From assembly GCA_964546145.1 (NCBI GenBank), contig CAZJIU010000011.1:1-43318 (forward strand): a stretch of DNA of 43,318 bases, written 5' to 3'. Shown piece after piece: positions 1-8,588 of this stretch. Position numbers and translations under genes: made by a program. The stretch's first letter is position 1, and each line of letters starts with the position of its first letter. The notes under the pieces are model-generated. The model worked only from the letters and a program-made list of their open reading frames with translations, made no database searches and was not told the origin of the DNA. The stretch is from CAZAKO01 sp964546145 (GTDB lineage Bacteria > Fidelibacterota > UBA2242).

Positions 1-71
1 TCTGCATGGTTTAAAGATAATCATCCTATGGTCATTTGAACTAAACTTTAAATAGATGGATCAATAGTCTG

Positions 72-96
72 ACAGCTAACTTTGTATCATAGCTGT
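72..96. repeat. short inverted repeat upstream of argS
   Basis: Perfect 7-bp arms ACAGCTA and TAGCTGT are separated by 11 bases. No clear run of T follows at once, so this is at best a weak terminator for a gene lying to the left, or an operator. The rest of 1-249 is AT-rich and shows no convincing gene; a few open codons at the very left edge could be the tail of an upstream gene, but two frames are equally plausible. Confidence 0.25.
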
Positions 97-249
97 TACG
101 GTTTTAAACAATAACATTCAAATATTCTGACGGAATTTTCAATTTTCTCCTGTCTTCAAATACAATTTTTAACGCGGTTAGTACCTTATCTTTGATTGCG
201 AGAAAGGTAGGGTTCATTTAAATTAGGACAATTGGCAACTGAAAGCATA

Positions 250-1884
250 ATGATCGAAAAATTACAGGGACTCATTCAAAAAGCATTGACTGATTTGTCA
301 ATAGAATATAACGGTGAAATTTCCATTGAACGTTCTCGCCGTCCGGAGCATGGCCATTTTACCACTAATATTGCCCTGGTTCTGAGCAGCAAATTGTGCC
401 AATCGCCGGTTCAGATTGCCGGTGAAATCCGCAAGGCACTCCAGCAGAAATCTGATTTAATCGCCAAGATCGAGGTTGCCCCGCCGGGATTTATCAATTT
501 TTTTATTGCTCCGACTGCATTTCAGAGCGTTGTTAATAGGGTTCTGGCGGAAGCTGGAAATTTTGGTCGCTCCGATACTGGTAAGGGGCGCAAAGCAATG
601 GTGGAATTTGTCAGCGCCAATCCCACCGGACCTTTGACGGTTGGGCATGGGCGGCAGGCAGTTCTCGGTGATTGTATCGCCCGCATTCTGGAATGGCACG
701 GCTATCAGGTAGATCGCGAGTATTATTACAATGACGCCGGTCGGCAAATGCGCATTCTGGGGCATTCGGCTTATGTCCGCTATCGGCAGCTGCTCGGATT
801 TAAGGATGAGCTTCCCGAGGATCACTATCAGGGGGAGTACATCGTTGATATTGCCCGCAACATTTTACAAAAGTATGGTAACCGTTTCCAGGATGATCCG
901 GAGAATGCAATTTTTCAAAAGATGGCCGAGGAAGCAGTATTCAAGGATATCCGCAAAGCTCTGGCCGACTTGGATATTATTTTCGATTTCTATTACAATG
1001 AAAAAAGTCTTTACGACGACGGACAGATCGAAGATGTTCTGAAAAGATTTAAAACTTGCGATGCCACTTATGAAAAGGATGGTGCTGTCTGGTTTCGGGC
1101 GGGCAATTACGGAGGGACCGAGGATCGGGTATTGTGGAAAAGTGTGGTGGATGAAGCCACTTACCGCTTGCCTGATATTGCCTACCATGAAACTAAGTAC
1201 CAGCGTGGTTATGAACTGATCATTGACATTTTTGGTGCCGATCATCACGCTACATATCCCGATGTGCTGGCGGGCTTGCGAGCGTTGGGCTATTCCACTG
1301 ATGAGGTGCGTGTTTTGATTCATCAGTTTGTGACCATAACCCGGGGTGGTGAAATTATCAAGATGTCCACCCGCAAAGCTAATTATATTACCTTAAGCGA
1401 GCTGCTGGACGAGGTGGGTAAGGATGTAGTACGCTACTTTTTCATTATGCGGGGCATGAATAGCCATCTAAATTTTGATCTGGAGCTTGCCAAAACGGAA
1501 GGTGAAGAAAATCCGGTCTTCTATTTACAGTATGCCCATGCCCGGATATGCAGTATCTTACGCAAGGCTAAAATCAGAGAATTGAACGATACTGATAATG
1601 CCGATGTCTCTTTATTAAAAGAAGAAGAAACTCTGGCGTTACTGAATACAATCTGGGAATTTCAGGAAGTTTGTCTGCAGTGCGGGCAAACGCTGGAACC
1701 TCAGATCCTGACTACCTATCTGCAAAAATTAGCCACCGGATTTCATAAATTTTATACTCTTCATCGGGTAATATCTCCGGATAACGAACTATCAAAAGCC
1801 CGGTTGGCATTGGTTAAAGCTGTCAAAATCGTAATGGCGAACGGACTGAATCTCCTGGGTATCTCAGCCCCGGAACGAATGTAA
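250..1884 (+). CDS. argS: arginyl-tRNA synthetase
   Basis: Class I aminoacyl-tRNA synthetase that charges tRNA-Arg in the cytoplasm. The sequence shows the family HIGH region as SANPTGPLTVGHGR near residues 125-140 and the KMSKS-type loop as IIKMSTRKANY around residue 375. An N-terminal additional domain precedes the catalytic core and a helical DALR anticodon-binding domain closes the protein. The length, about 545 residues, is normal. The frame is open from a TTG at 232, but ATG at 250 is the more likely start, with GAAAG just before it; neither start has a strong ribosome-binding site. It is followed 26 bases later by the PycTM-like gene, possibly in the same transcript. Identification is secure; only the start is uncertain. 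Confidence 0.96.
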   Translation: MIEKLQGLIQKALTDLSIEYNGEISIERSRRPEHGHFTTNIALVLSSKLCQSPVQIAGEIRKALQQKSDLIAKIEVAPPGFINFFIAPTAFQSVVNRVLAEAGNFGRSDTGKGRKAMVEFVSANPTGPLTVGHGRQAVLGDCIARILEWHGYQVDREYYYNDAGRQMRILGHSAYVRYRQLLGFKDELPEDHYQGEYIVDIARNILQKYGNRFQDDPENAIFQKMAEEAVFKDIRKALADLDIIFDFYYNEKSLYDDGQIEDVLKRFKTCDATYEKDGAVWFRAGNYGGTEDRVLWKSVVDEATYRLPDIAYHETKYQRGYELIIDIFGADHHATYPDVLAGLRALGYSTDEVRVLIHQFVTITRGGEIIKMSTRKANYITLSELLDEVGKDVVRYFFIMRGMNSHLNFDLELAKTEGEENPVFYLQYAHARICSILRKAKIRELNDTDNADVSLLKEEETLALLNTIWEFQEVCLQCGQTLEPQILTTYLQKLATGFHKFYTLHRVISPDNELSKARLALVKAVKIVMANGLNLLGISAPERM

Positions 1885-1910
1885 AATCTGCTAAAAATGA
1901 GGAGCACATT

Positions 1911-2453
1911 ATGACTGAAACTAATTCTGAATCGAAAAACCAATTAACCTATGATATTAATCCCATGTTGCGTACCACGCAGCAATATCATTTCCAGTTG
2001 AGCATGATGGCCGATCAGAAAGCTAATATCATCATTGCCGCCACCTCGATTTTATTTACCATATCCCTCTTCAATTTTAATTTCAGAGAGATGTTATGGG
2101 GTTTTGTAGTTTTAGCCTTTTTTTCATTGATTGCCTTAATTTATGCAATTCTCGCGGTTTACCCTTCATACGAGGGGAGAAAAAAAGACAAGGTTCATGG
2201 AGTTCAAGATACCAATTTGCTCTTTTTCGGTCATTTCAGCCAATTCAGCTTTGATGAATATTCGGAGGCTATGCAAGACTTAATGCAGAGCAGTGAATCA
2301 ATTTATCAGGCTCAAATCAAAAATTTGTATCAGTTAGGTCAAATATTGAAAAATCGCAAATATAAGTTCCTTAAGTACAGTTATCGTTTTTTCTTTATCG
2401 GATTAGTCTTATCAGTGATTCTATTTGCAGTTCAATTAATATCCTTGATTTGA
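1911..2453 (+). CDS. PycTM-like (DUF5706) three-helix membrane protein
   Basis: A 180-residue integral membrane protein. A short cytosolic N-terminus leads to the motif SMMADQKANIII (residues 31-42), which matches the conserved (M)ADxKA start of the Pycsar-effector transmembrane family. Hydrophobic helices lie near 38-56, 62-83 and 159-180. The segment between helices 2 and 3 (about 106-150) carries the FxHFS..S.DEY and IYxxQIxxLYxLGxIL patterns of the same family. Known members sense cyclic UMP or CMP made by an adjacent uridylate or cytidylate cyclase and disrupt the inner membrane during phage infection. No cyclase gene is visible here, so the role may be housekeeping or use a signal made elsewhere. 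AGGAG lies 11 bases before the ATG. The family call is from motif memory and no search was run. Confidence 0.7.
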   Translation: MTETNSESKNQLTYDINPMLRTTQQYHFQLSMMADQKANIIIAATSILFTISLFNFNFREMLWGFVVLAFFSLIALIYAILAVYPSYEGRKKDKVHGVQDTNLLFFGHFSQFSFDEYSEAMQDLMQSSESIYQAQIKNLYQLGQILKNRKYKFLKYSYRFFFIGLVLSVILFAVQLISLI

Positions 2454-2788
2454 TCGGGGTATCTCCTTTACTTTTCCTTTAACGATTTTAATCCACACTT
2501 AAATTCATTAGCTGGGTTTTCCGGGATTTATTCATTGACCAGCATTAGTGAAATGTTGGATAATTTAGATTACAGCTACCTAAAAGCTGAAAATCATCGT
2601 TAAATTATTTTGGATATCTGGAAACTTAACAATAATTGTGCCATGTTAGAGGACAGGCTTGCATAAGGAAACCGAAATCAGTAAATTGCTCGTCGTGTTG
2701 ATGAAAATAGGGACAAAAAAGCAGTGGTAGACAGGATTTTCAATCAATCGTTTCTCAAAAGGCCGAATGTAAAAAACGGATTACTGCT
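2454..2788 (+). pseudogene. gene-free stretch with a possibly decayed reading frame
   Basis: No intact gene is present. One frame reads as protein-like sequence from about 2526 to 2789, interrupted by TAA at 2601, 2664 and 2682. The last open part includes IARRVDENRDKKAVVDRI and runs into a TGA at 2790-2792 that overlaps the kdsB start codon as ATGA, the geometry of translationally coupled genes. I do not recognise the family. It may instead be a long untranslated leader of the kds operon, with the coding look due to chance. Confidence 0.3.
2535..2564 (+). promoter_or_regulatory. candidate sigma-70 promoter for the kds-lpt-rpoN run
   Basis: TTGACC (2535-2540) and GATAAT (2559-2564) are each one mismatch from the -35 and -10 consensus and are 18 bases apart. 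It lies about 225 bases before kdsB, so a long leader would result. This is inferred from consensus match only. Confidence 0.4.
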
Positions 2789-3529
2789 ATGAAAGCCATA
2801 GGGATCATTCCGGCGCGTTTTCACTCTACCCGGCTGCCAGGAAAGCCCTTGATCAAGATTGGCAATAAACCATTAATCCAACATGTTTATGAAAATGCCT
2901 CCCGCTGTCGCGTGCTGAGTGATTTGATCGTGGCGACCGACGATGAGCGGATTTTCGATGTTGTCTCTGAATTCGGCGGCAAGGCGGTTTTGACACCTGC
3001 GAATTTTCCTTCTGGGACTGACCGCTGTGCCGCAGTAGCGCTGAATATTGAAGCGGAGATAATTGCCAACATTCAGGGTGATGAACCTTTCCTTGATCCG
3101 CGGCTAATAGATGAGGCAATAACTTTATTATCGGCAAATCCCGAATTTCAGGTTGTGACGGCTGCTCGGGATAATATCCAAGAAGAAGAGCTGCAAAACC
3201 CGGCGGTAGTTAAGGTATTAATCAATAATAAAGGGGAAGCAATTTATTTCAGTCGTCAAAACATACCCTACATAAGATCGGCTGAATCCCTGACCAAACA
3301 TCCTGCACTGGTTCATCTTGGCTTATATATTTACCGAAAAGATTATCTATTAAAGTTTGTGCAAATGCAACCATCCCGGCTTGAGAAACTGGAGCAATTG
3401 GAACAAATCCGGATGCTGGAAAATGGCGATCGGTTGCAAGTCGTGGTCACGGATAGGTACTCTTTTGGAATTGATACACCCGAAGATGTTCAACACGCAG
3501 AGGAAATTTTAGCGAAACAGGTGCGCTAA
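2789..3529 (+). CDS. kdsB: CMP-Kdo synthetase
   Basis: Activates Kdo with CTP to CMP-Kdo in the cytoplasm, the donor for the inner core of lipopolysaccharide. The N-terminal nucleotide-binding signature IIPARFHSTRLPGKPL (residues 6-21) is typical, followed by ATDDERI near 50 and the NIQGDEPF loop near 94. The length of 246 residues is normal for KdsB. It is the first of four consecutive Kdo genes, 27 bases before kdsA, and its ATG overlaps the stop of an upstream remnant frame. The ribosome-binding site is weak. Confident. Confidence 0.96.
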   Translation: MKAIGIIPARFHSTRLPGKPLIKIGNKPLIQHVYENASRCRVLSDLIVATDDERIFDVVSEFGGKAVLTPANFPSGTDRCAAVALNIEAEIIANIQGDEPFLDPRLIDEAITLLSANPEFQVVTAARDNIQEEELQNPAVVKVLINNKGEAIYFSRQNIPYIRSAESLTKHPALVHLGLYIYRKDYLLKFVQMQPSRLEKLEQLEQIRMLENGDRLQVVVTDRYSFGIDTPEDVQHAEEILAKQVR

Positions 3530-3556
3530 ACAATTTAAGGGAAATGAAATCCGAGT

Positions 3557-4381
3557 ATGACTGAAGTAAAAGTTCAAAATATTACGATTGGCGGTAAAAA
3601 TCATCTGATTTTTATCTTAGGTCCCTGCGTTATCGAAAGTCGCCAACATACACTTTATCTGGCAGAGCAGCTGAAAATCCTGAGCGAAGAATTAAATATT
3701 CCCTTGATTTTTAAAACTTCCTTTGACAAAGCCAATCGCACTTCGGTTGACTCTTACCGCGGACCGGGATTGGAAGTAGGTCTAAAAATTCTGAGTGAGG
3801 TAAAGAGCCAATTCGGGCTTCCAATATTGACTGATATTCACGAATCGCAACAGGTTGAACCGGCGGCTGAAGTAGCCGATATGTTGCAGATTCCAGCTTT
3901 TCTCTGCCGTCAGACTGATTTGCTGCTGGCAGCGGGTAAAACCGGTCGCGTCATCAATATTAAAAAGGGGCAATTTATTGATCCCCGTGATATGAGTTTT
4001 ATCATTCAGAAAATTGAATCTACCGGGAATAAGCAGATATTACTTACCGATCGGGGTACAAGTTTTGGTTATGGCGGCTTGATTGCCGATGTGCGCGCGA
4101 TCCCGATCATGCAGCGTACCGGTTATCCGGTAATTTTCGATGCTACTCACTCGGCACAAATACCGGGAGGTGCGACTACCGGTGGCAATCGTCAGTATAT
4201 TCCCCATACAACCCGGGCAATGGTAGCAGCTGGAGTTAATGGAATTTTCATGGAAGTTCATGACAATCCCGATCAGGCGTTCAGTGACCAGGCAACTCAA
4301 TATCCGCTGAATCGCCTGGCGGATTTGATTCGCCAACTTATACGTATAAGAGAAGTCGTTCAGGATAGCTATGATGACTGA
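3557..4381 (+). CDS. kdsA: 3-deoxy-8-phosphooctulonate synthase (Kdo-8-P synthase)
   Basis: Condenses phosphoenolpyruvate with arabinose-5-phosphate to Kdo-8-phosphate. It is a TIM-barrel enzyme of the DAHP/Kdo8P synthase family. Visible hallmarks are GPCVIES (about residues 22-28), FKTSFDKANRTS (about 53-64), the DIHES metal/substrate region and the FDATHS segment near residue 195. At 274 residues the length is normal. It overlaps kdsC by 11 bases, which implies translational coupling. The substrate arabinose-5-phosphate is made by kdsD two genes downstream. Confidence 0.97.
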   Translation: MTEVKVQNITIGGKNHLIFILGPCVIESRQHTLYLAEQLKILSEELNIPLIFKTSFDKANRTSVDSYRGPGLEVGLKILSEVKSQFGLPILTDIHESQQVEPAAEVADMLQIPAFLCRQTDLLLAAGKTGRVINIKKGQFIDPRDMSFIIQKIESTGNKQILLTDRGTSFGYGGLIADVRAIPIMQRTGYPVIFDATHSAQIPGGATTGGNRQYIPHTTRAMVAAGVNGIFMEVHDNPDQAFSDQATQYPLNRLADLIRQLIRIREVVQDSYDD

Positions 4382-4922
4382 AACTTTGGTTCAATTACTG
4401 GCGAAAATTAAGTTAATCATCGTTGATGTGGATGGTGTATTTACCGACGGTTTTCTGTACATTGGCGAGGGTGGCAGCGAATACAAACGCTTCCATGTCT
4501 GGGATGGTGCCGGGATTGCTCTTTTAAGGGCGATGAATTTTCCCATGGCGGTCATTTCCGGTCGGGAATCAGCTGCTACCACTAATCGCATGCGTGAGTT
4601 GGGATTGACAGATCACCTTTACCAAGGCAATATGGCCAAGCTCGAACCTTATCGGCAAATCAAGCAAAAGTTTCAAGTTGCCGATGAGGAAATTGTCTTC
4701 ATCGGCGATGATTTTGCCGATATTCCGGTACTGCGGAAAGTCGGTATTGGAGTTGCTGTAGCCAATGCCTTGCCAGAAGTTAAAAAACACGCAAAATACA
4801 TCACTAGAGCTGCTGGTGGACAGGGTGCAATTCGCGAGGTAATTGAGTTGGTGCTCAAAGCCCAGGATAAATATGAAACCGCTGTGCAAATTTTGACGAA
4901 AGAAAAAAGTAAGGATTCGTGA
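4371..4922 (+). CDS. kdsC: Kdo-8-phosphate phosphatase (HAD family, YrbI type)
   Basis: Removes phosphate from Kdo-8-P to give Kdo. The HAD motif I is IIVDVDGVFTDG (about residues 16-27), with DVDG carrying the nucleophile and acid Asp; motif II is VISGRES; motif IV is FIGDDFADIPV. The absence of a large cap domain and the length of 183 residues fit the tetrameric KdsC class. Two ATG codons (4371, 4374) both lie inside the end of kdsA. It is followed four bases later by kdsD. Confidence 0.94.
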   Translation: MMTETLVQLLAKIKLIIVDVDGVFTDGFLYIGEGGSEYKRFHVWDGAGIALLRAMNFPMAVISGRESAATTNRMRELGLTDHLYQGNMAKLEPYRQIKQKFQVADEEIVFIGDDFADIPVLRKVGIGVAVANALPEVKKHAKYITRAAGGQGAIREVIELVLKAQDKYETAVQILTKEKSKDS

Positions 4923-4925
4923 GAT

Positions 4926-5903
4926 ATGCCTTCATCGTATTTAAAAAAAGCCAGGCAATTAATCCAGATTGAATCGCGAGCGATTGCCTACCTGGAAAGT
5001 CGCATCAATAAGCATTTCCAGGAGGTGGTGGAATTATTATACAATATTAAAGGGAAGGTAGTCGTGACCGGGGTGGGCAAATCCGGATTGGTTGGACGGA
5101 AAATATCTGCGACCCTGTCATCTACCGGAACCCCCAGTTTTTTCCTGAATGCCTTTGAAGCTGGTCACGGGGATATTGGCAGTTTGCGGGAGGGCGACGC
5201 CTTGATCATCATTTCCCACAGCGGAGAAACAAAGGAACTTCTTGCTTTAATATCTTATGTAAAGAAGCTCAACCTGCCGCTTATTGGTTTTATGGGGAAA
5301 ATTAATTCTACGCTGGCGGAGAAATGCGATATTGTGATAGATACCGAAGTTACAGAAGAGGCTTGTCCGCTGGGCATTGTTCCCACCGCGAGCACGATTG
5401 TCGCGATGGCAATGGGCGATGCTCTGGCAATTGCCTTGATGGATAAACGCAAATTTAAAGAGATTGATTTTGCCGGGCTACATCCTGCCGGATCTCTTGG
5501 CCGGCGGCTATTGACCACGGTGCGCGATCTAATGCATACTGGCAATAAAGTACCTTTTGCTCATATTAATGATTCCATGGACCGGATTCTGTATGTGATG
5601 ACCCGGAAGGGTTTTGGCGTTGTTGGCATCCTTGATGACGAAGCTAATATGTCCGGCGTCATCACTGATGGTGATCTTAGAAGAGGATTGGAAAGAAGTG
5701 AAAATTTTCTGAAAATGCCGGCCAAAGAGGTGATGACGACTAATCCCAAATGGATTAGCTCCCATACACTGGCAATTGACGCTCTATATCAGATGGAGCA
5801 ATACGCCGTCACTAATCTATTTGTTTATGAAACCGAAAAAAACGGCAAGCCAATCGGAATCATTCACATTCATGATATTTTACGATACGGGATTATGTCG
5901 TGA
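4926..5903 (+). CDS. kdsD: arabinose-5-phosphate isomerase
   Basis: Interconverts ribulose-5-phosphate and arabinose-5-phosphate, the entry step to Kdo. An N-terminal SIS domain (about residues 35-180) has VVTGVGKSG and IIISHSGETKE, with GLHPAGSLGRRL after it. A pair of CBS domains follows (about 205-325), the usual KpsF/GutQ/KdsD layout. The length of 325 residues is normal. Its stop codon overlaps the GTG start of the lptC-like gene in the form GTGA. Confident because of the domains and of kdsA, kdsB and kdsC beside it. Confidence 0.95.
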   Translation: MPSSYLKKARQLIQIESRAIAYLESRINKHFQEVVELLYNIKGKVVVTGVGKSGLVGRKISATLSSTGTPSFFLNAFEAGHGDIGSLREGDALIIISHSGETKELLALISYVKKLNLPLIGFMGKINSTLAEKCDIVIDTEVTEEACPLGIVPTASTIVAMAMGDALAIALMDKRKFKEIDFAGLHPAGSLGRRLLTTVRDLMHTGNKVPFAHINDSMDRILYVMTRKGFGVVGILDDEANMSGVITDGDLRRGLERSENFLKMPAKEVMTTNPKWISSHTLAIDALYQMEQYAVTNLFVYETEKNGKPIGIIHIHDILRYGIMS

Positions 5904-6439
5904 AAAATATTTTAGTCTGGTTAATTGTTGTTATATTGGTGATTTCCTGTTCGAGTGTCCAGGAGGATAATCCAATTCCCGGAGAAGAAAAACAGTATCC
6001 CGATCAGGAGAGCTGGAATGCTGTAATCACCTTGACCAAAGAGGGTATCAAACGAGCTTTGGTAAATGCCGGGCACCTGACCAAGAGCAACGATGAGGCC
6101 CAGATTGTATTAGATGAAAATGTAGATGTGGATTTTTTCGATGAGAATCAACGCTATCTTTCTCATTTGAGATCGCTTAGAGCCCAGGTCAATGAAAGAA
6201 CGAATGACCTTTTTGCGCAGGGCAATGTGGTCGTGGTATCGGACAGTGGGATTACGCTGCTAACGGAAGAGCTCCACTGGGATCATCAGCGGGAGCGGAT
6301 TTTTTCGAATGTATTCGTGACTTTTATTACCGCAAGTGACACTTTAACTGGCATCGGATTCGAATCGGATTCCGATTTGAAGAACTGGGTAATCGAAAAA
6401 CCATCAGGAGTAACCGATCGGGAATTTAAGGAAAAGTAA
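5900..6439 (+). CDS. lptC: LptC-like lipopolysaccharide export lipoprotein
   Basis: A 179-residue exported protein. The N-terminus (hydrophobic stretch at residues 4-16) ends in the lipobox-like VISC, so it looks like a lipoprotein rather than the membrane-anchored LptC of enterobacteria. The rest is a beta-rich segment with repeated patterns such as LFAQGNVVVVSDSGITLLTEEL and IFSNVFVTF, typical of the LptA/LptC beta-jellyroll, which carries lipopolysaccharide across the periplasm. Position between kdsD and lptB matches the kdsD-kdsC-lptC-lptA-lptB-rpoN order of proteobacteria, with lptA missing. The start is GTG. LptC is the best call; LptA-like function cannot be excluded. Confidence 0.82.
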   Translation: MKNILVWLIVVILVISCSSVQEDNPIPGEEKQYPDQESWNAVITLTKEGIKRALVNAGHLTKSNDEAQIVLDENVDVDFFDENQRYLSHLRSLRAQVNERTNDLFAQGNVVVVSDSGITLLTEELHWDHQRERIFSNVFVTFITASDTLTGIGFESDSDLKNWVIEKPSGVTDREFKEK

Positions 6440-6441
6440 GG

Positions 6442-7191
6442 GTGAATAATCCGAGCACACAGGTAAAAGTCCTCAGAGGTGAAGCACTGTGCAAAGTCTA
6501 CAGCAAACGGTTAGTTGTTAATCGGGTTTCGATTGAGGTTAAAAAGGGTGAGGTCGTTGGCTTACTAGGACCCAACGGAGCCGGAAAAACAACTACCTTC
6601 CATATGTTTACGGGAATGATCAAACCTACCAGCGGAAGAGTTTTTATCAACGAACAAGACATTACTCCTTTGCCCATGTACCGGCGTGCGCAGTTGGGCA
6701 TAGGCTATCTGTCTCAGGACCCCTCGATTTTTAGGAAACTCACCGTCGAGGAAAATCTGCTGCTGGTCCTTCAGACTCTGGAGATTAGTAAAAAGGAGCA
6801 AATGGAACGCCTTGAGCTACTGCTGGATGAATTGGGTATTCGCAAGTACCGTAAGCTTAAAGCATATTCTCTTTCTGGTGGTGAACGCCGCCGCACGGAA
6901 ATAACCCGAGCGCTGGTCACCAGCCCCGATTTTATGCTGCTGGATGAACCCTTTGTAGGGGTAGATCCAATTGCCGTGGAAGATATTCAGAAAATTGTCG
7001 TGGGATTGAAAGACCGGAATATCGGTGTCCTGATAACTGACCACAATGTGCATGAGACTCTCTCGATCACCAATCGTTCCTATTTGATGTTCGAGGGTCG
7101 GATTCTAAAAACCGGTTCATCCGAATTCCTGGCTAACGATGAGGATGTCAGACGGCTATATCTGGGGGACAGCTTTCGGCTGGATAGATAG
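6442..7191 (+). CDS. lptB: lipopolysaccharide export ABC transporter ATPase LptB
   Basis: Cytoplasmic ATPase that powers extraction of lipopolysaccharide from the inner membrane by LptFG. It shows Walker A GPNGAGKTT (about residues 44-52), a Q-loop in GYLSQDPSIF, the signature LSGGERRR and Walker B FMLLDEPFVGVD, followed by the switch His in ITDHNVHET. The QDPSIFRKLTVEEN segment is characteristic of LptB rather than other ABC ATPases. The start is GTG with AAGGAA upstream. It is directly abutted by rpoN (no spacer), as in many Gram-negatives. Confidence 0.96.
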   Translation: MNNPSTQVKVLRGEALCKVYSKRLVVNRVSIEVKKGEVVGLLGPNGAGKTTTFHMFTGMIKPTSGRVFINEQDITPLPMYRRAQLGIGYLSQDPSIFRKLTVEENLLLVLQTLEISKKEQMERLELLLDELGIRKYRKLKAYSLSGGERRRTEITRALVTSPDFMLLDEPFVGVDPIAVEDIQKIVVGLKDRNIGVLITDHNVHETLSITNRSYLMFEGRILKTGSSEFLANDEDVRRLYLGDSFRLDR

Positions 7192-8577
7192 ATGCAGTTG
7201 ACCCAAACTCAAATTCAGAAACTTTCACAAGAGCTCCGCCTGACACCCCAGCAGATCCTGCAATCAACAATCCTGCAGTTGACCAACCTAGCCCTGGAAG
7301 CCAGGGTAATTCAGGAATTGGAACAGAATCCCGTTTTGGAAGAAGAAGAGCCGGAGGAGAATCCCACGGAATTGGAAGAGGAGCAAATCACCGATCAGGA
7401 CGAAGAGAAGGAAATTGACTGGGAGGAACTACTGCCTCAAAATGACGATTATCAGCCCAAAGAGGAATATGATCGCAGTAAGGAGGAGTACCGGCCAGTA
7501 CAGGTCTCCCCAAGGGGATTGGTGGATTATCTTTTTGACCAGTTAAAATTGATGAATCTTAAGCCTGCCGAACAACAGATTGCAACCGAAATTATCTGGA
7601 ATATTGACGAGCGCGGATATTTAACGACCCCACTTGAAAATATCGCTTACAGTTTTTCGACAACTGCTGAGCAGGTTGAGCGGATTCTGAAACAGATTCA
7701 GCAAATGGATCCACCGGGAATCGGAGCGCGCAATTTACAGGAATGTTTACTGATTCAGCTGCAGCAGCAGAAGGATAGTAATGATGCCATATTAATTATT
7801 CGGGACTATTTTGATGACTTTGCTAATCGGCGCTTCCCGCAAATTATGAAGAGCTTGGGCTGGGACCGCGAGCGAATCCAACGGGTTCAAGAACTGGTGA
7901 TAAAATTGAATCCCCGACCGGGCAGCACCCTCTCTGCCACCGATCCCAATTATGTCGTGCCTGACCTGATCGTCGAGAAAGTCGGAAATGATTTTATCGT
8001 CGAGATAAATGACTCACGCATCCCGGAATTACGGATTAATTCCGGTTATCTGCAGATGATTTCAAATGAAAAAAAACTCGATCAGGATGCGAAAAATTAT
8101 TTAAAAAAGAAGATTGATACTGCCAAGTGGTTTATCCAGTCTATTTACCAACGGCGCATTACCATGATCAAAGTCATGAAGGCAATTATTAACTGGCAGA
8201 GGGATTTTTTCGAGGATCCGCGGAATCCCTTGAAGCCACTAATTCTAAAGGACATTGCCGAAGATGTAAAAATGGATATTTCCACTATCAGTCGGGTGAC
8301 CAACGGGAAATATGTGCAGCTGAATTCCGGTATATATGAATTAAAATATTTCTTCAACGAAGGAATGATGGATGATAGTGGTGAGGAAGTCTCGACGCGG
8401 ATTATCAAGGATAAACTCAAGGAGATCATCACCCAAGAAAATAAACAAAAACCCTATAGTGATGATTATTTAGCCACGCTGCTGAAGGGTGAGGGCTATC
8501 CTATCGCCCGCCGAACCGTGGCAAAATATCGGGAACAATTAAAAATCTCCGTCGCACGTTTGCGGCGAAGTATTTAA
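7192..8577 (+). CDS. rpoN: RNA polymerase sigma-54 factor
   Basis: Alternative sigma factor needing AAA+ enhancer-binding activators. The N-terminal glutamine/leucine-rich activator region (LTPQQILQSTILQLTNLAL, about residues 18-36) is followed by an acidic linker, the core-binding domain, a helix-turn-helix region (DISTISRVTNGKYVQ) and the diagnostic RpoN box ARRTVAKYRE at residues 439-448. The length of 461 residues is normal. It starts at the base after the lptB stop, a conserved neighbourhood. No sigma-54 promoter or activator gene was identified in the window. Confidence 0.97.
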   Translation: MQLTQTQIQKLSQELRLTPQQILQSTILQLTNLALEARVIQELEQNPVLEEEEPEENPTELEEEQITDQDEEKEIDWEELLPQNDDYQPKEEYDRSKEEYRPVQVSPRGLVDYLFDQLKLMNLKPAEQQIATEIIWNIDERGYLTTPLENIAYSFSTTAEQVERILKQIQQMDPPGIGARNLQECLLIQLQQQKDSNDAILIIRDYFDDFANRRFPQIMKSLGWDRERIQRVQELVIKLNPRPGSTLSATDPNYVVPDLIVEKVGNDFIVEINDSRIPELRINSGYLQMISNEKKLDQDAKNYLKKKIDTAKWFIQSIYQRRITMIKVMKAIINWQRDFFEDPRNPLKPLILKDIAEDVKMDISTISRVTNGKYVQLNSGIYELKYFFNEGMMDDSGEEVSTRIIKDKLKEIITQENKQKPYSDDYLATLLKGEGYPIARRTVAKYREQLKISVARLRRSI

Positions 8578-8588
8578 GGGAGGCAAAC

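Noticed and set aside
1..56. C-terminal end of an upstream gene
   Set aside because: Two frames are open to stop codons at 37 and 54, with equally plausible short peptides; there is not enough sequence to choose one.
2544..2789. TAA codons as recoded sense codons
   Set aside because: TAA ends many clear genes in the window (for example kdsB, selA, rpoN), so recoding is not supported.
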